Positions 32,312-40,689 of a stretch of 64,000 nt of DNA are shown here, piece by piece. The position numbers were made by a program, and so were the translations under genes. Source of the DNA: Blastocatellia bacterium UBA7656 (lineage in GTDB: Bacteria > Acidobacteriota > Blastocatellia > UBA7656); NCBI GenBank assembly GCA_002483445.1, contig DLHY01000150.1, positions 71,397 to 135,396 on the forward strand, given 5' to 3'. Below the pieces are notes generated by a model. That model saw only the letters and a list, made by a program, of their open reading frames with translations, was not told the origin of the DNA and made no database searches. Position 1 is the first letter of the stretch. The number at the start of each line of letters is the position of its first letter.

Positions 32312-33595
32312 TCAGCCCTGCTGATTGGGAATTTTGAAACCGATGTAAGTGCCGCTGCTGATCCCCATCAAGCCCAGCAATGTCGCATCGAACTCCGGCA
32401 TGGTCAGAACATCGGACACCTGCGCGATGAATATGCAGATCAGCACTAGAGTCCAGGCGAATATCTGAAACCGGTGAAAGCTGACGCCATTATCATCGCT
32501 CAGTATATCGAGGATGAAATTCTCCGAGGTTTCGGGCTTGAGCGCGTCGGAGAGTTGCTTGATCTTTTGATCGGCCTGCTTGATCCCCTTCTGTCTCGCC
32601 GCCAACTCTGACTGCTTTGCCGTGAGCGTTGCTCGTTGCTCGTCGGCATCCTCCGGGGGAGGGGTTGCATTCAACGCGTCGTTGAGCGCGTTTATTTCGC
32701 TTTTGAGCTTTTCGACTTCGACCTCGTCGCTCTTCTGTTTTTCTTCGAGGGTGTAGATTTGATTCTGCTGCTCGCTCACTTTGCCCGAATCGACTACTGC
32801 AGAGCCTAAGCCCGTTCCGGCGCTGATGCCCATCAGTCCGAGAACCGAGGTAGTCAAACTGGCAAGGTCGCCCGTCGCCAGCCAGATGAAAACGTAGGAA
32901 ATTATTATGGTGAAAAACCACAAAGCCATCTGAGTGCGGGCCAGACTGTAAGGCTTTCGATTGGGTTTTCCCTTTTTATCGCGTCCTTCCGGCTGCGGGC
33001 CGGGCTCGCGAATCATGTCGCTCCTGCGGGCCAACGACCAGAACAGGAGGATGCTCGCCAGAGATACGATCACGAATATCCACAACTCCGTCCGCTTGAT
33101 GACTATGAGAGTGGCCTTGACCTCGCCCTCCACCTTGACCTCCGGCTGCCGCACGGTGACAGGCACCTGGCGGGTGAACCGCTTATACCTGCTCAGCACA
33201 TCATTCCATGCATGTCTGTTTTCATCAGTGCGTTCGAGGTCGAATTGCAGCGTCGTATCATTGTCGGTGATCTCCGGGACAAGACCGCTGAAAGGATTCC
33301 CATCGATGTGGAGGATGAATTTCGAAGGGTCATTTCCATCTTGCTCGGCCCATTCCTTAAGACCCTCGACCTGAACCTTTATGGTGTCATAGAGTTCAAT
33401 CTTGCCTTCGACGGCTATGACCTTCAGAGGCTTTTCGCTGGGCTGCGGGTTCGTTGCGCCGTCGGGTTGCGCGCCCGTTGCGCCGGAGCCGCTCTGCGCG
33501 CTTGCTGCGCCTGTGAAGCTTGACATCAGGATTGCCGCCAGAAAACAACCGAACAGCGGCTTTGCGATGCTGTGCAGCGTGAGGTTGGTTCGCAT
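32312..33595 (-). CDS. Membrane protein with duplicated GLMGIS-GT motif and coiled coil
   Basis: A 427-residue protein I do not recognise. It has an N-terminal signal sequence (to about residue 33, ASA), a 130-residue extracytoplasmic region, and a membrane helix near 175 (LWIFVIVSLASILLFWSLA). Two helices follow near 230-265, ending in SVLGLMGISAGTGLGSAVVD. A charged, probably coiled-coil stretch spans about 275-350 (EVEVEKLKSEINALNDAL..., QKGIKQADQKIKQLSDAL). A final pair of helices ends in ATLLGLMGISSGTYIGFKIP. The near-repeat LxGLMGIS(A/S)GT suggests an internal duplication of a membrane module. No neighbours hint at function. Confidence 0.7.
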   Translation of the reverse strand: MRTNLTLHSIAKPLFGCFLAAILMSSFTGAASAQSGSGATGAQPDGATNPQPSEKPLKVIAVEGKIELYDTIKVQVEGLKEWAEQDGNDPSKFILHIDGNPFSGLVPEITDNDTTLQFDLERTDENRHAWNDVLSRYKRFTRQVPVTVRQPEVKVEGEVKATLIVIKRTELWIFVIVSLASILLFWSLARRSDMIREPGPQPEGRDKKGKPNRKPYSLARTQMALWFFTIIISYVFIWLATGDLASLTTSVLGLMGISAGTGLGSAVVDSGKVSEQQNQIYTLEEKQKSDEVEVEKLKSEINALNDALNATPPPEDADEQRATLTAKQSELAARQKGIKQADQKIKQLSDALKPETSENFILDILSDDNGVSFHRFQIFAWTLVLICIFIAQVSDVLTMPEFDATLLGLMGISSGTYIGFKIPNQQG

Positions 33596-33888
33596 CTGTT
33601 CGCTCCTTTCAAATCAAAATAGTTTGAGTGCGATACCTGACTGCCGTCGGGCCGTAAAAAATGAGCGTCGTCGTGATTATTGCGAATCCTACCGTTTTAT
33701 ATGGCATCTGCCGGATTGCGCAGAGTCATTTTTGACGGGCCATGCGTATCATAACGCACCTCGAAAAGTCAAAAATAAAATCTCCGGCCGGGAGTCGAAA
33801 TTCTGAAGATGAATCCTGATCAAGTTGACGCGCTCCCCATCACTTCATAAAATCTACGCGCCTACAACCGGAAAAAGGATCGCGCATA

Positions 33889-34026
33889 ATGGATGAAAAC
33901 CCCGATAAAAGTGAGGACGAGCGAATCAGCTTTTGGGGCGGATGGAAGGGTCTCTATCTCTTCATACTCATCTACGGCCTGCTTCAGGTAATCCTTCTCT
34001 ATCTCTTCACTCTCAGCTACAACTGA
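33889..34026 (+). CDS. Small single-helix membrane protein upstream of a symporter
   Basis: A 45-codon frame, MDENPDKSEDERISF then a tryptophan/glycine-rich turn (WGGWKGLYL) and one membrane helix (LFILIYGLLQVILLYLFTL). It ends two bases before the symporter start, so the two are probably cotranslated. Small membrane partners are known for other sodium:solute symporters (for example YhdT with PanF), but I do not recognise this one. The acidic N-terminus and helix make it a credible protein. Confidence 0.6.
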   Translation: MDENPDKSEDERISFWGGWKGLYLFILIYGLLQVILLYLFTLSYN

Positions 34027-34027
34027 C

Positions 34028-35722
34028 ATGAGCATAATCGACTGGATCATCTTCGTCGCTTACCTCGCGCTGACCGTATTCATCGGCCTGTTCAAGAGCC
34101 GCCAGGGTAAAGATATCGAAGCCTATTACCTGGGCAATCGAAGCATACCGTGGTGGGCTGTCGGCTTCTCGGTCATGGCGACGCAGGCTTCAGCCATCAC
34201 TTTCATAGGCACGACGGGGCAGGCTTTCAACGACGGTATGCGATTCATTCAAATCTATCTGCCTCTGCCCTTCGTCGTCATCATTTTGTGCATGACCTTC
34301 GCGCCGTTCTTTTATCGCGCGAGGGTCTACACCGCTTATGAATACCTCGAACGCCGCTTCGATACCAAGACGCGGGCGTTGACGAGCTTTCTCTTTCAAT
34401 GCTCGCGCGGGATGAGCGTCGGCATAGTCATCTATGCTCCATCGGTAGTCCTTTCGATCATGCTGGGCTGGAATGAAAGATGGACGATTCTCATCATGGG
34501 CGCGACCACGCTCGTCTACACCGCGATGGGAGGAGTGCGCGCCGTCGTCTGGACAGACACGATGCAGATGATACTGATGTTCGTCGGCCTGTTTGCCGGT
34601 CTCTACCTAGTCCTTAGCGCGATACCGGGAGAGGTAAGCTTCTCGGATGCGGTTTATCTGGGCGGAATAGCCAATCACTGGAACGCCATCGACACATCGA
34701 TCAATCCCGGCAATCAGTACACACTTCTTTCGGGACTCCTGGGCGGATTCTTCCTGATGCTTTCATACTTCGGCTGCGATCAAAGCCAGGTGCAGCGTTA
34801 CATCACCGCAGGCTCGATCAAGGAAAGTCGCATGTCGCTTGTGATGACCGCGATACTGAAAGTCCCCATGCAGTTCCTCATACTGGCAACAGGGGTTTTT
34901 CTGTTCGTGTTTTATCAGTTCGAGCGGCCTCCCGCTTTCTTCAATCCGGCGGAGATTCGCCGCGTCGAGGAAAGCCCCTCGCGAGATGCTTTTCACAAAA
35001 GCCGCGAGCAGTTCGACCTTGCTTTTGATCGCAAAAAAGCAACGGGAGAACTCCTGTTGGAAGCGCGTCGCCGGGGAGATTCCTCTGAAACCGAACGTCA
35101 GCTTGCCGCTTTCAACAATGCTGATAAAGAAGTGAGGGCGGCGCGGGAGAAGATCGTCGAAATCATCAAGACGACTCCCGGATCGAATTCCAACGATGTC
35201 AACTACGTTTTTCCGAGCTTCATTTTGAAGTACGTTCCATTGGGATTCGTCGGGCTGATGATCTCGGTCATATTCGCCGCCGCGATGTCATCGATTGCGG
35301 GCGAGATAGCCGCGCTGTCGAGCGCGACTATGATCGATTTCTACAAACGCTATTTCAAACCCCAGGCATCCGATATGCACTACCTCAGAGCGGGTCAGGC
35401 CTGCACGCTCTTCTGGGGCGCATTCGCCACTCTCATAGCGATGTTCGCCGGGGGCTGGGGAACCTCGCTCGTCGAGACGGTCAACAAAGTCGGCTCACAT
35501 TTCTACGGCCCGATACTCGGAGTTTTTCTTCTCGCTTTTTTCGTCAAGAGATCGAACGGCACAGGCGCATTCATCGGCGCGATTGCCGGACTTGCGGCGG
35601 TTCTATACACGAGTTACCAGTTGGAAATTTCGTGGCTCTACCTGAATGCCATCGGGCCGGTCGTCGTAATAGCGGTGGGAACTGTGGCGAGTTTTCTGAC
35701 TCCTCGACGCTTAGAGTCTTGA
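34028..35722 (+). CDS. Sodium:solute symporter (SSS family)
   Basis: A 564-residue symporter with about 13-14 membrane helices. The N-terminus LALTVFIGLFKSRQGKDIEAYYLGNRSIPWW and the ATQASAITFIGTTGQAF helix follow the family pattern, with later conserved Gly-Gly (VYTAMGGVRAVVWTD) and SSIAGEIAALSSATMIDFYKRY segments. An unusual soluble insert of about 85 residues, rich in Arg/Glu (after RPPAFFNPAEIRRVEE), lies between two helices. Substrate unknown. Its last codons and stop lie in a dispersed repeat. Confidence 0.9.
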   Translation: MSIIDWIIFVAYLALTVFIGLFKSRQGKDIEAYYLGNRSIPWWAVGFSVMATQASAITFIGTTGQAFNDGMRFIQIYLPLPFVVIILCMTFAPFFYRARVYTAYEYLERRFDTKTRALTSFLFQCSRGMSVGIVIYAPSVVLSIMLGWNERWTILIMGATTLVYTAMGGVRAVVWTDTMQMILMFVGLFAGLYLVLSAIPGEVSFSDAVYLGGIANHWNAIDTSINPGNQYTLLSGLLGGFFLMLSYFGCDQSQVQRYITAGSIKESRMSLVMTAILKVPMQFLILATGVFLFVFYQFERPPAFFNPAEIRRVEESPSRDAFHKSREQFDLAFDRKKATGELLLEARRRGDSSETERQLAAFNNADKEVRAAREKIVEIIKTTPGSNSNDVNYVFPSFILKYVPLGFVGLMISVIFAAAMSSIAGEIAALSSATMIDFYKRYFKPQASDMHYLRAGQACTLFWGAFATLIAMFAGGWGTSLVETVNKVGSHFYGPILGVFLLAFFVKRSNGTGAFIGAIAGLAAVLYTSYQLEISWLYLNAIGPVVVIAVGTVASFLTPRRLES

Positions 35723-35805
35723 GAGTCTTTCGAATGCGGAATGCTGAATGTAGAATGCGGAGTTTTTATTCCGCATTCAGCACTCCGCACTCAAAATTCT
35801 ACTGG
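35715..35805. repeat. Composite intergenic repeat ending the symporter gene
   Basis: GAGTCTTGAGAGTCTTTC then GAATGCGGAATGCTGAATG, and an inverted TTCCGCATTCAGCACTCCGC, which form a hairpin around TTTTTAT. The symporter TGA stop is inside GAGTCTTGAGAGTC, as for the acyl-CoA dehydrogenase at 5,452. The stem-loop with an AT-rich loop could end transcription. Confidence 0.8.
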
Positions 35806-35809
35806 CTTA

Positions 35810-36613
35810 TTACTGGCTTACTCGTCGCCGATTGGCGTTGTCTTGCGGATTGAAGGCCGGCCTTCTGTTCGGGTCGGGGATGTAGATGAACACCCACTCA
35901 TCATAGCTCTTCAAGCCCCAAAGCGCGCGAATCGATAGTCCTTTTAGTTTGGGAGCCACTCCGATTATTGGCAGACTGCTGTTTTCGCGTCCCGGCTCGA
36001 AGAACCGACCCAGCGGATCGTCCGGCTCATCCTCCTCTTCCCCTTCATCCTCATCCTCCTCTTCTTCAGGGTCAACAGAAGTGTTTCTGTTCGCAGGCGA
36101 GGTATTCGAGTTGGACTGTGTGCCGGAGGGAGGAGCATTCGGGTTGAATATACTCCTGGTCGGCGGGCCTGCGAGAAACTGATAGCTTGGCGGAATGATG
36201 ACATTGTTGAAAGCCGAGTATGCGTTCAACACTCCGGCGATTCGCGGGTCTCGCAGTCGCACAGGTTCCCAATCATCGCTGGTCATCGGATCGGTGAAGG
36301 CCGATATTCGCGCGAATTTTATCTCCCTGCCGTTGAAGATCATGATTTCGCGGAGTTTTTTGAGATCAGTGAGCGGGCCGAAACCGGCATTGGTCTGGAG
36401 GTTGATGGGGCCGAGGTTGCCGAAGTTGTACCAGCGGGCTATGGCTTCGGCCATCTGCTGGCCGCGATACATCATCTCCTCTTCCTTTTCGCGCTGAACC
36501 TGAATGCGCACGCTCGGAACGGCTGCGACCATCATTATGCCTATAACCATCAGGGCCAGTATCAGGCCCAGAAGCGCCCATCCCTGCTCATTCGCTGAAC
36601 GATTGCTGTCCAT
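35810..36613 (-). CDS. Pseudopilin-like protein (type II secretion/type IV pilus)
   Basis: A 267-residue protein with a short polar leader, then a prepilin-like hydrophobic start (EQGWALLGLILALMVIGIMMVAAVPSV) and a long amphipathic helix with REKEEEMMYRGQQMAEAIARWY, the shape of a pseudopilin. The processing site is QG/W, with no Glu at +5, so cleavage by prepilin peptidase is uncertain. A very acidic linker (DPEEEEDEDEGEEEDEPDDP) sits at about residue 180-200. The C-terminal part (YDEWVFIYIPDP) resembles GspG-like minor pilins. It closes the pilus-like operon, overlapping the previous gene by one base (TAATG). Confidence 0.78.
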   Translation of the reverse strand: MDSNRSANEQGWALLGLILALMVIGIMMVAAVPSVRIQVQREKEEEMMYRGQQMAEAIARWYNFGNLGPINLQTNAGFGPLTDLKKLREIMIFNGREIKFARISAFTDPMTSDDWEPVRLRDPRIAGVLNAYSAFNNVIIPPSYQFLAGPPTRSIFNPNAPPSGTQSNSNTSPANRNTSVDPEEEEDEDEGEEEDEPDDPLGRFFEPGRENSSLPIIGVAPKLKGLSIRALWGLKSYDEWVFIYIPDPNRRPAFNPQDNANRRRVSQ

Positions 36614-37464
36614 TATTTTTTTTCCGCCATCATTACGCGACGCTTTATTTCATGTTGCAGGTGCGTGATTTCGACTTCCTTTTCATTGATCGAGTCTATG
36701 CGCCATCCCTGAACGGTGTTGCCTACCGTAAGCCGCGATATCTGTTTCGTCGAACTCATCTCGAACAGTCCCCAGTTGCCGAGTTTGAGATATGCGGTGT
36801 ATTTGAAAGGCGGCTCAGGCGATGGCTGAACGATGAATGAAGCCGGATTGGAAAAAAGTTTCGGATCGCCGGGAGATTTGATCTCCACCATCATCGTGCG
36901 CGACGAGCCGTACTCCGCAGGCTCGATGTCGGTGGCAAGCGTCGTGTCATTGACGCGACGAGTAGCCTTCGCCCTTCCATCGATTATGATATGCGCGTCG
37001 GGCGGCACGGTCTGTCCCACGACAGTCAGAGTGAATCGGCGCGGAGTCCCGGCGACCGCGCTTTGAGGCTGAAGGAATTGAAGCTGAATCGGCGGCGGCG
37101 GCTTTGGAAGTTCTACCTTTATCGGGGCTACATAAAAAGCAAAGATATTTCCCCGCGGGCCGGGAGCGGCGTTGCCAGCGCCGCCATTGGGTATTGAAAA
37201 ATCAAGCGGCGTGATGTTGGCTATCTCCTGTTGAATGGCGGCCTCGTTTTCCCTGGGTGTTTTAGAGGGCTTAGGAGTTTGAGAGGGCGCGCTCGGCGCA
37301 GGTGAAACAGTTCTGGCAGTGTTCGAGTTCGACGCGTCGGGCTTGCGTTTGGGAGCCGGAGCCTCAAGAACGAATCTGTAAATGGCCACGCCCACCATCA
37401 AGACGAAAAGCGTGATGAGGATGATCTTTTTGTTTCTGTCTCCCTGTGATCTATTCTTCGCCAT
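36613..37464 (-). CDS. PilP-like inner-membrane protein of the pilus operon
   Basis: A 283-residue membrane-anchored protein. Residues 1-35 hold a helix (KKIILITLFVLMVGVAIYRFVL), followed by a Pro/Ser/Thr-rich linker to about 90, and then a beta-rich part with RFTLTVVGQTVPPDAHIIIDGRA and the closing YTAYLKLGNWGLFEMSSTKQISRLTVGNTVQGWRIDSI region. That last part has the small beta-sandwich style of PilP/GspC homology domains, where one normally finds 'G..... G..VG..V..W.V..I'. It lies between PilO and pseudopilin genes. Assignment to PilP is by position and pattern. Confidence 0.6.
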   Translation of the reverse strand: MAKNRSQGDRNKKIILITLFVLMVGVAIYRFVLEAPAPKRKPDASNSNTARTVSPAPSAPSQTPKPSKTPRENEAAIQQEIANITPLDFSIPNGGAGNAAPGPRGNIFAFYVAPIKVELPKPPPPIQLQFLQPQSAVAGTPRRFTLTVVGQTVPPDAHIIIDGRAKATRRVNDTTLATDIEPAEYGSSRTMMVEIKSPGDPKLFSNPASFIVQPSPEPPFKYTAYLKLGNWGLFEMSSTKQISRLTVGNTVQGWRIDSINEKEVEITHLQHEIKRRVMMAEKK

Positions 37465-37479
37465 GTCATTCCTGCGACG

Positions 37480-37536
37480 TGGAGCAAGCTGTTAGCTTGC
37501 TCGCCTCCAAAGACGCAAACTGACGGTTTGCGCCAC
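37480..37536. repeat. Double-hairpin repeat, divergent copy F
   Basis: GAGCAAGCT-GTT-AGCTTGCTC (37,482-37,502) and GCAAACTGACGGTTTGC (37,515-37,531) with a shortened spacer. It lies between the PilO-like and PilP-like genes. It shares the palindrome style with copies A-E but is opposite in orientation to the genes here. Confidence 0.6.
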
Positions 37537-37550
37537 ACCTGCAAATATCT

Positions 37551-38258
37551 TCAAGGTTGAAAATATGCTGACATCTCGATTGAGAGCGCGATGGCTCCGC
37601 TCTGCGCGCTTCTCCCTCGCCTCCCCCCGCCTTCTTCGAGTTGCTCGACTCTTGTGAGAGTCACCGAGCGAATGATGATGAACTGCCTGTTATGTTCAAG
37701 CTCGTTGAGAAAAGCGCGCAGGCTGGCGTACTGACCCGCGACCGCAAAGTTGATCGCCGACTGCGGATAGACCACAGCCAGAGGATCAGTATTGCTCTTG
37801 GCTTCGTTTTTTTTCGTCCCGCTCTTTTCGATATCCGCTTCCTGATTCTCCCGTTTCATTTCGATGTTGCTCGTAATCTGCACCTGATGCTTTGCGGCCA
37901 GCGCGTTGATGTCGCGATAGAGCGCGATCTCTCCCTGCGAAACCGTCTTGAGGTATTTCTCTTTGAAAGTCGCGAGGCTGTCGAGCGCGTTTTGCGATGT
38001 GTCTGTCTGAGTCGGCTGATTCCTCTCAGCCCTCTTTTTGATCAGTTCGGTCTCAAGCGTGTTGAGTCGCGTTTCGATATTTTGCAGCCGTCGCTGTTCA
38101 GGGCCGAGCGTGGTGAGATAGTAATAAAGAGCGACGCCAGTGAAGGCCGCCGTGACAAGTATGGCGATGAGTTCCACCGCGCTCAGACCGAACCGCTTTC
38201 GCGCAGGTCTCTTACGGACTCGTCCCATTGAGACACGCTCTCGAACCTGACTGCTCAT
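37551..38258 (-). CDS. PilO-like pilus assembly protein
   Basis: A 235-residue inner-membrane protein with a basic N-terminus, one helix (FGLSAVELIAILVTAAFTGVALYYYLTTL), a coiled coil (LQNIETRLNTLETELIKKRAER) and a C-terminal ferredoxin-like part. The fold and the sequence NFAVAGQYASLRAFLNELEHNRQFIIIRSVTLTR match type IVa pilus PilO/GspM-like proteins ('G.y..l..fl..le...r.v.i....l'). It overlaps PilN by 4 bases (ATGA). The PilN-PilO pair normally forms the inner-membrane alignment complex with PilM and PilP. Confidence 0.82.
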   Translation of the reverse strand: MSSQVRERVSMGRVRKRPARKRFGLSAVELIAILVTAAFTGVALYYYLTTLGPEQRRLQNIETRLNTLETELIKKRAERNQPTQTDTSQNALDSLATFKEKYLKTVSQGEIALYRDINALAAKHQVQITSNIEMKRENQEADIEKSGTKKNEAKSNTDPLAVVYPQSAINFAVAGQYASLRAFLNELEHNRQFIIIRSVTLTRVEQLEEGGGRRGRSAQSGAIALSIEMSAYFQP

Positions 38259-38845
38259 TGCGCCTCACCTCTCGCGGGGCGGTAAATCACATTGACCGTG
38301 AAAGGCACTTCGCCCTCGTCTGTCGTCTGCTCCTGTCCGGTCTCGCCGAGCAGGAACAATCCGTTCGATTTATCGAGTTTGCTCATCATATCCGTCAACT
38401 GGGCTGCGTTTCGGCCCAGAGCTTTTATCTCTACCCTCGCCGCCATCGCGCCGCCGTCCGCAAGCATCTCGCCGACCTTGATGGAAGTTATGCGCGCCTG
38501 TTCCGGGACGTAACCTTCTATGTCAGTGAGCAGGCGATTCCACGAAAATGATTTGAGGTTGAGCAGCCTTCGCGCTGCTGCAAGCTGGAGGGCCTCCTGC
38601 GGATTGATATTGACATGCACGGTCGCTTGTTCGCGTTGCGCTATTTCCTTATTCAGTCTTGCAAGCTCTGCTTCGCCGTCTTTGAGCATCTGTTCTTTCT
38701 GATTGGCTCTGGCGATGGTGAGACTCTTTTGCCCCGACACACTGAGCGTCAGCCACAAACTGATGACAACTATTGTGGCCAGACTGATCCACAGCAATCG
38801 GTGATTGGTGAAAGGGCGATTCGATAAATTCACGGTGATTCGCAT
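38255..38845 (-). CDS. PilN-like pilus assembly protein
   Basis: A 196-residue protein beginning MRITVNLSNRPFTNHRLLWI, a variant of the PilN motif INLLPW/NLxxRP that binds PilM, followed by one membrane helix (ISLATIVVISLWLTLSVSG), a coiled coil (NQKEQMLKDGEAELARLNKEIAQR) and a C-terminal ferredoxin-like domain (ITSIKVGEMLADGGAMAARVEIKALGRNAAQLTDMM). No pilM gene precedes it: the upstream neighbour is a divergent zinc-ribbon gene. Confidence 0.8.
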   Translation of the reverse strand: MRITVNLSNRPFTNHRLLWISLATIVVISLWLTLSVSGQKSLTIARANQKEQMLKDGEAELARLNKEIAQREQATVHVNINPQEALQLAAARRLLNLKSFSWNRLLTDIEGYVPEQARITSIKVGEMLADGGAMAARVEIKALGRNAAQLTDMMSKLDKSNGLFLLGETGQEQTTDEGEVPFTVNVIYRPARGEAQ

Positions 38846-39024
38846 AAAACCAAAGAATAACTCATGGCGCGATTGTCAGCCAACTGCCTGAGCTACAATT
38901 TACGGGCAACTTACGTGAAAGGCAAACGCATCTCGCAAGGGGAAGTTCCTGGAGTTTAGCTTCACAACAAGCGGATGGGGTATCAATATTTACGCAGCAG
39001 TTTGCGCCCTGGAGAAGGCGAAAA

Positions 39025-40362
39025 ATGAAAAACTGCCCCACGTGTGACCTCGACTTTGAAGACGAATTCATATTCTGCACCGAAGATGGAAGTCGGCTCG
39101 AATACCTCGTCGACGTGCCGCGCCCGCAAGCGATTTCGAAACTACCTGATTCATCCGCCATCAAACCTGCGATGGTCAGCGCGCTTCACTGCCCCGCCTG
39201 TCAGGGAGAGTACCCGCTGACTTTCGTCGTCTGCCCCCTGGACGGATTGCTGCTCAGAAGAGAAAAACTCTCAGCGCCAGAGAAAAAAGTGTTGCCGATT
39301 GTCGAGCCTGCTGTCGTGAAGCCGACGGTTGCGGAACCGATGACAGTGGAGATGATGGCGCTAGAACCGCCGATTGTCGGGCCGACGATTTTGATTCCCC
39401 CCCAGCCGAGCAACGAGCGGATGTTTGCGCACATGAGCGAGCCGCAGGAAACCGCTGCTCTTCCGTTGCTGATTGCTGAAGACATTCGCCGCGTGACCAT
39501 CAGGCAGGCAGCAGAAACTGTATATGATGAGATGGCGGGCGCGGTGTCGAGAATCAAATCGAGATTGTCTTCTCTGCGCGATCAGGCATCGAAGGCGCGC
39601 GAGGGCGTTGACCGAAAACAGATTGAGAAAACAGAGCCGCCCAATCTCCGCGTCGCCGCCCGCGTCACAATAATCGGTTTATCGCTGTTCGCCCTGCTTG
39701 CTCTTTATGCGGCTTATGACTACGTGGCGCGCAGGCCGAGCGCCAAACCGAGCGTCGAAAAAATGGCAGAGACAGCCGAAGTGTCGCCGCTGATTCCCAC
39801 TCCCGAAGAAGCGCGCAACTACAGAGAAGAACCTGCGGATGAAACCTCTTCGGTCATCGCTGAATCGAGCGCAGGAGAAAGCGCGGCTGCTCCCCCGCGA
39901 CATAGCTCGGTGACGAAGCAACTGCTCTCAAACGCGGAGCGTCAGCCGAAAGCGCCTGAACCTGCGCCGCGGCCCGCAACCGCGCCCGTCGTCACCGGGC
40001 CGGTTCCTTCTCAATCTACGGGAGGGCGCATCAATGCGCGGCTGTTGCGCGTCAGAGCAAGCAAAGCTCGTCCGGGTGTGCGCTATGATCTAACTTTCGT
40101 TTTGAATGAGGAAGCGGGTGACTCAGTGCGATGGGAGCGAATGGTCATCTCGACTCGTTCGGCTAAGGGATTGAATCAAACGCAGACGATCCCCTTCCGT
40201 CACCGTCTGGGCGCGGACGGTTCTTTAACCTTCACGGTCAGCGTGCAGATGTTCGGCCCGTCGGAAGCCGACCTCAGAGGCCGCATAGTTTGCACGACTA
40301 TCGGCGCAGACCCTTCAGGCCGGACGATGAGAGCGAGCTTCGGAGCCAATGTCGCGCCTTAG
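39025..40362 (+). CDS. Zinc-ribbon single-pass membrane protein
   Basis: A 445-residue protein. The N-terminal 80 residues hold two zinc-ribbon-like modules: CPTCDLDFEDEFIFCTEDG and CPACQGEYPLTFVVCPLDG, each with a leading CxxC and one trailing Cys, so the second half of each site is a single Cys followed by Asp-Gly rather than a full CxxC. A Pro/Val-rich and then basic linker follows. A membrane helix is at about 212-232 (VTIIGLSLFALLALYAAYDYVA). A second low-complexity linker leads to a C-terminal beta-rich domain (about 340-445), probably outside the cell. The two-ribbon/TM/extracellular layout recurs in Acidobacteria. Function unknown. Confidence 0.72.
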   Translation: MKNCPTCDLDFEDEFIFCTEDGSRLEYLVDVPRPQAISKLPDSSAIKPAMVSALHCPACQGEYPLTFVVCPLDGLLLRREKLSAPEKKVLPIVEPAVVKPTVAEPMTVEMMALEPPIVGPTILIPPQPSNERMFAHMSEPQETAALPLLIAEDIRRVTIRQAAETVYDEMAGAVSRIKSRLSSLRDQASKAREGVDRKQIEKTEPPNLRVAARVTIIGLSLFALLALYAAYDYVARRPSAKPSVEKMAETAEVSPLIPTPEEARNYREEPADETSSVIAESSAGESAAAPPRHSSVTKQLLSNAERQPKAPEPAPRPATAPVVTGPVPSQSTGGRINARLLRVRASKARPGVRYDLTFVLNEEAGDSVRWERMVISTRSAKGLNQTQTIPFRHRLGADGSLTFTVSVQMFGPSEADLRGRIVCTTIGADPSGRTMRASFGANVAP

Positions 40363-40460
40363 AGTCCAGAGAGTCTATCGAGTCCAGAGAGTCTATCGAG
40401 TCCAGAGAGTCCAGAGAGTCTGAATTCCCGACTCTCAAGACTCGATAGACTCTCTGACTA
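40362..40460. repeat. Tandem GAGTCCAGAGAGTCTATC repeat with facing arm
   Basis: An 18-base unit repeated at least twice, followed by shorter units. GAGAGTCTATCGAGTC (40,369-40,384) is perfectly inverted at 40,439-40,454. It begins at the stop codon of the zinc-ribbon gene and ends just before the transposon-like element's target site. Confidence 0.92.
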
Positions 40461-40472
40461 TCGACGGCTATA

Positions 40473-40481
40473 GTCCTTAGT
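40473..40481. repeat. Target-site duplication, left copy
   Basis: GTCCTTAGT, repeated exactly at 43,637-43,645, directly outside the element's inverted ends. Confidence 0.8.
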
Positions 40482-40545
40482 GGCTTTGCACAATAACCCC
40501 GCGAAATCCCGCACTTTTTGTGCAAGCGCGATTACTGCACAAAAA
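40482..40545. repeat. Left end of the cassette (inverted repeat and subterminal repeats)
   Basis: The terminal GGCTTTGCACAA is followed by CCCCGCG, then TTTTTGTGCAA (40,515-40,525) and TGCACAAAAA (40,536-40,545), giving three TTGTGCA-type words in alternating orientation that could be transposase binding sites. Confidence 0.8.
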
Positions 40546-40689
40546 CCCCATCGGCTTGACTCGGTGGGGCGGCAGGCTGATAATGAGTCGCCTAAGTTTG
40601 AAGGAAGGCCATCTGGTGTTTACTACCCCGGCAGACAAAGGCCCTTTTATGCAGATGGCTCTGATATTCTTTGTGTCTTCAAAGAGGAA

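Noticed and set aside
40362..40460. The tandem 18-bp repeat looked like a possible CRISPR array.
   Set aside because: Units are adjacent or overlapping without unique spacers and no cas gene is near.
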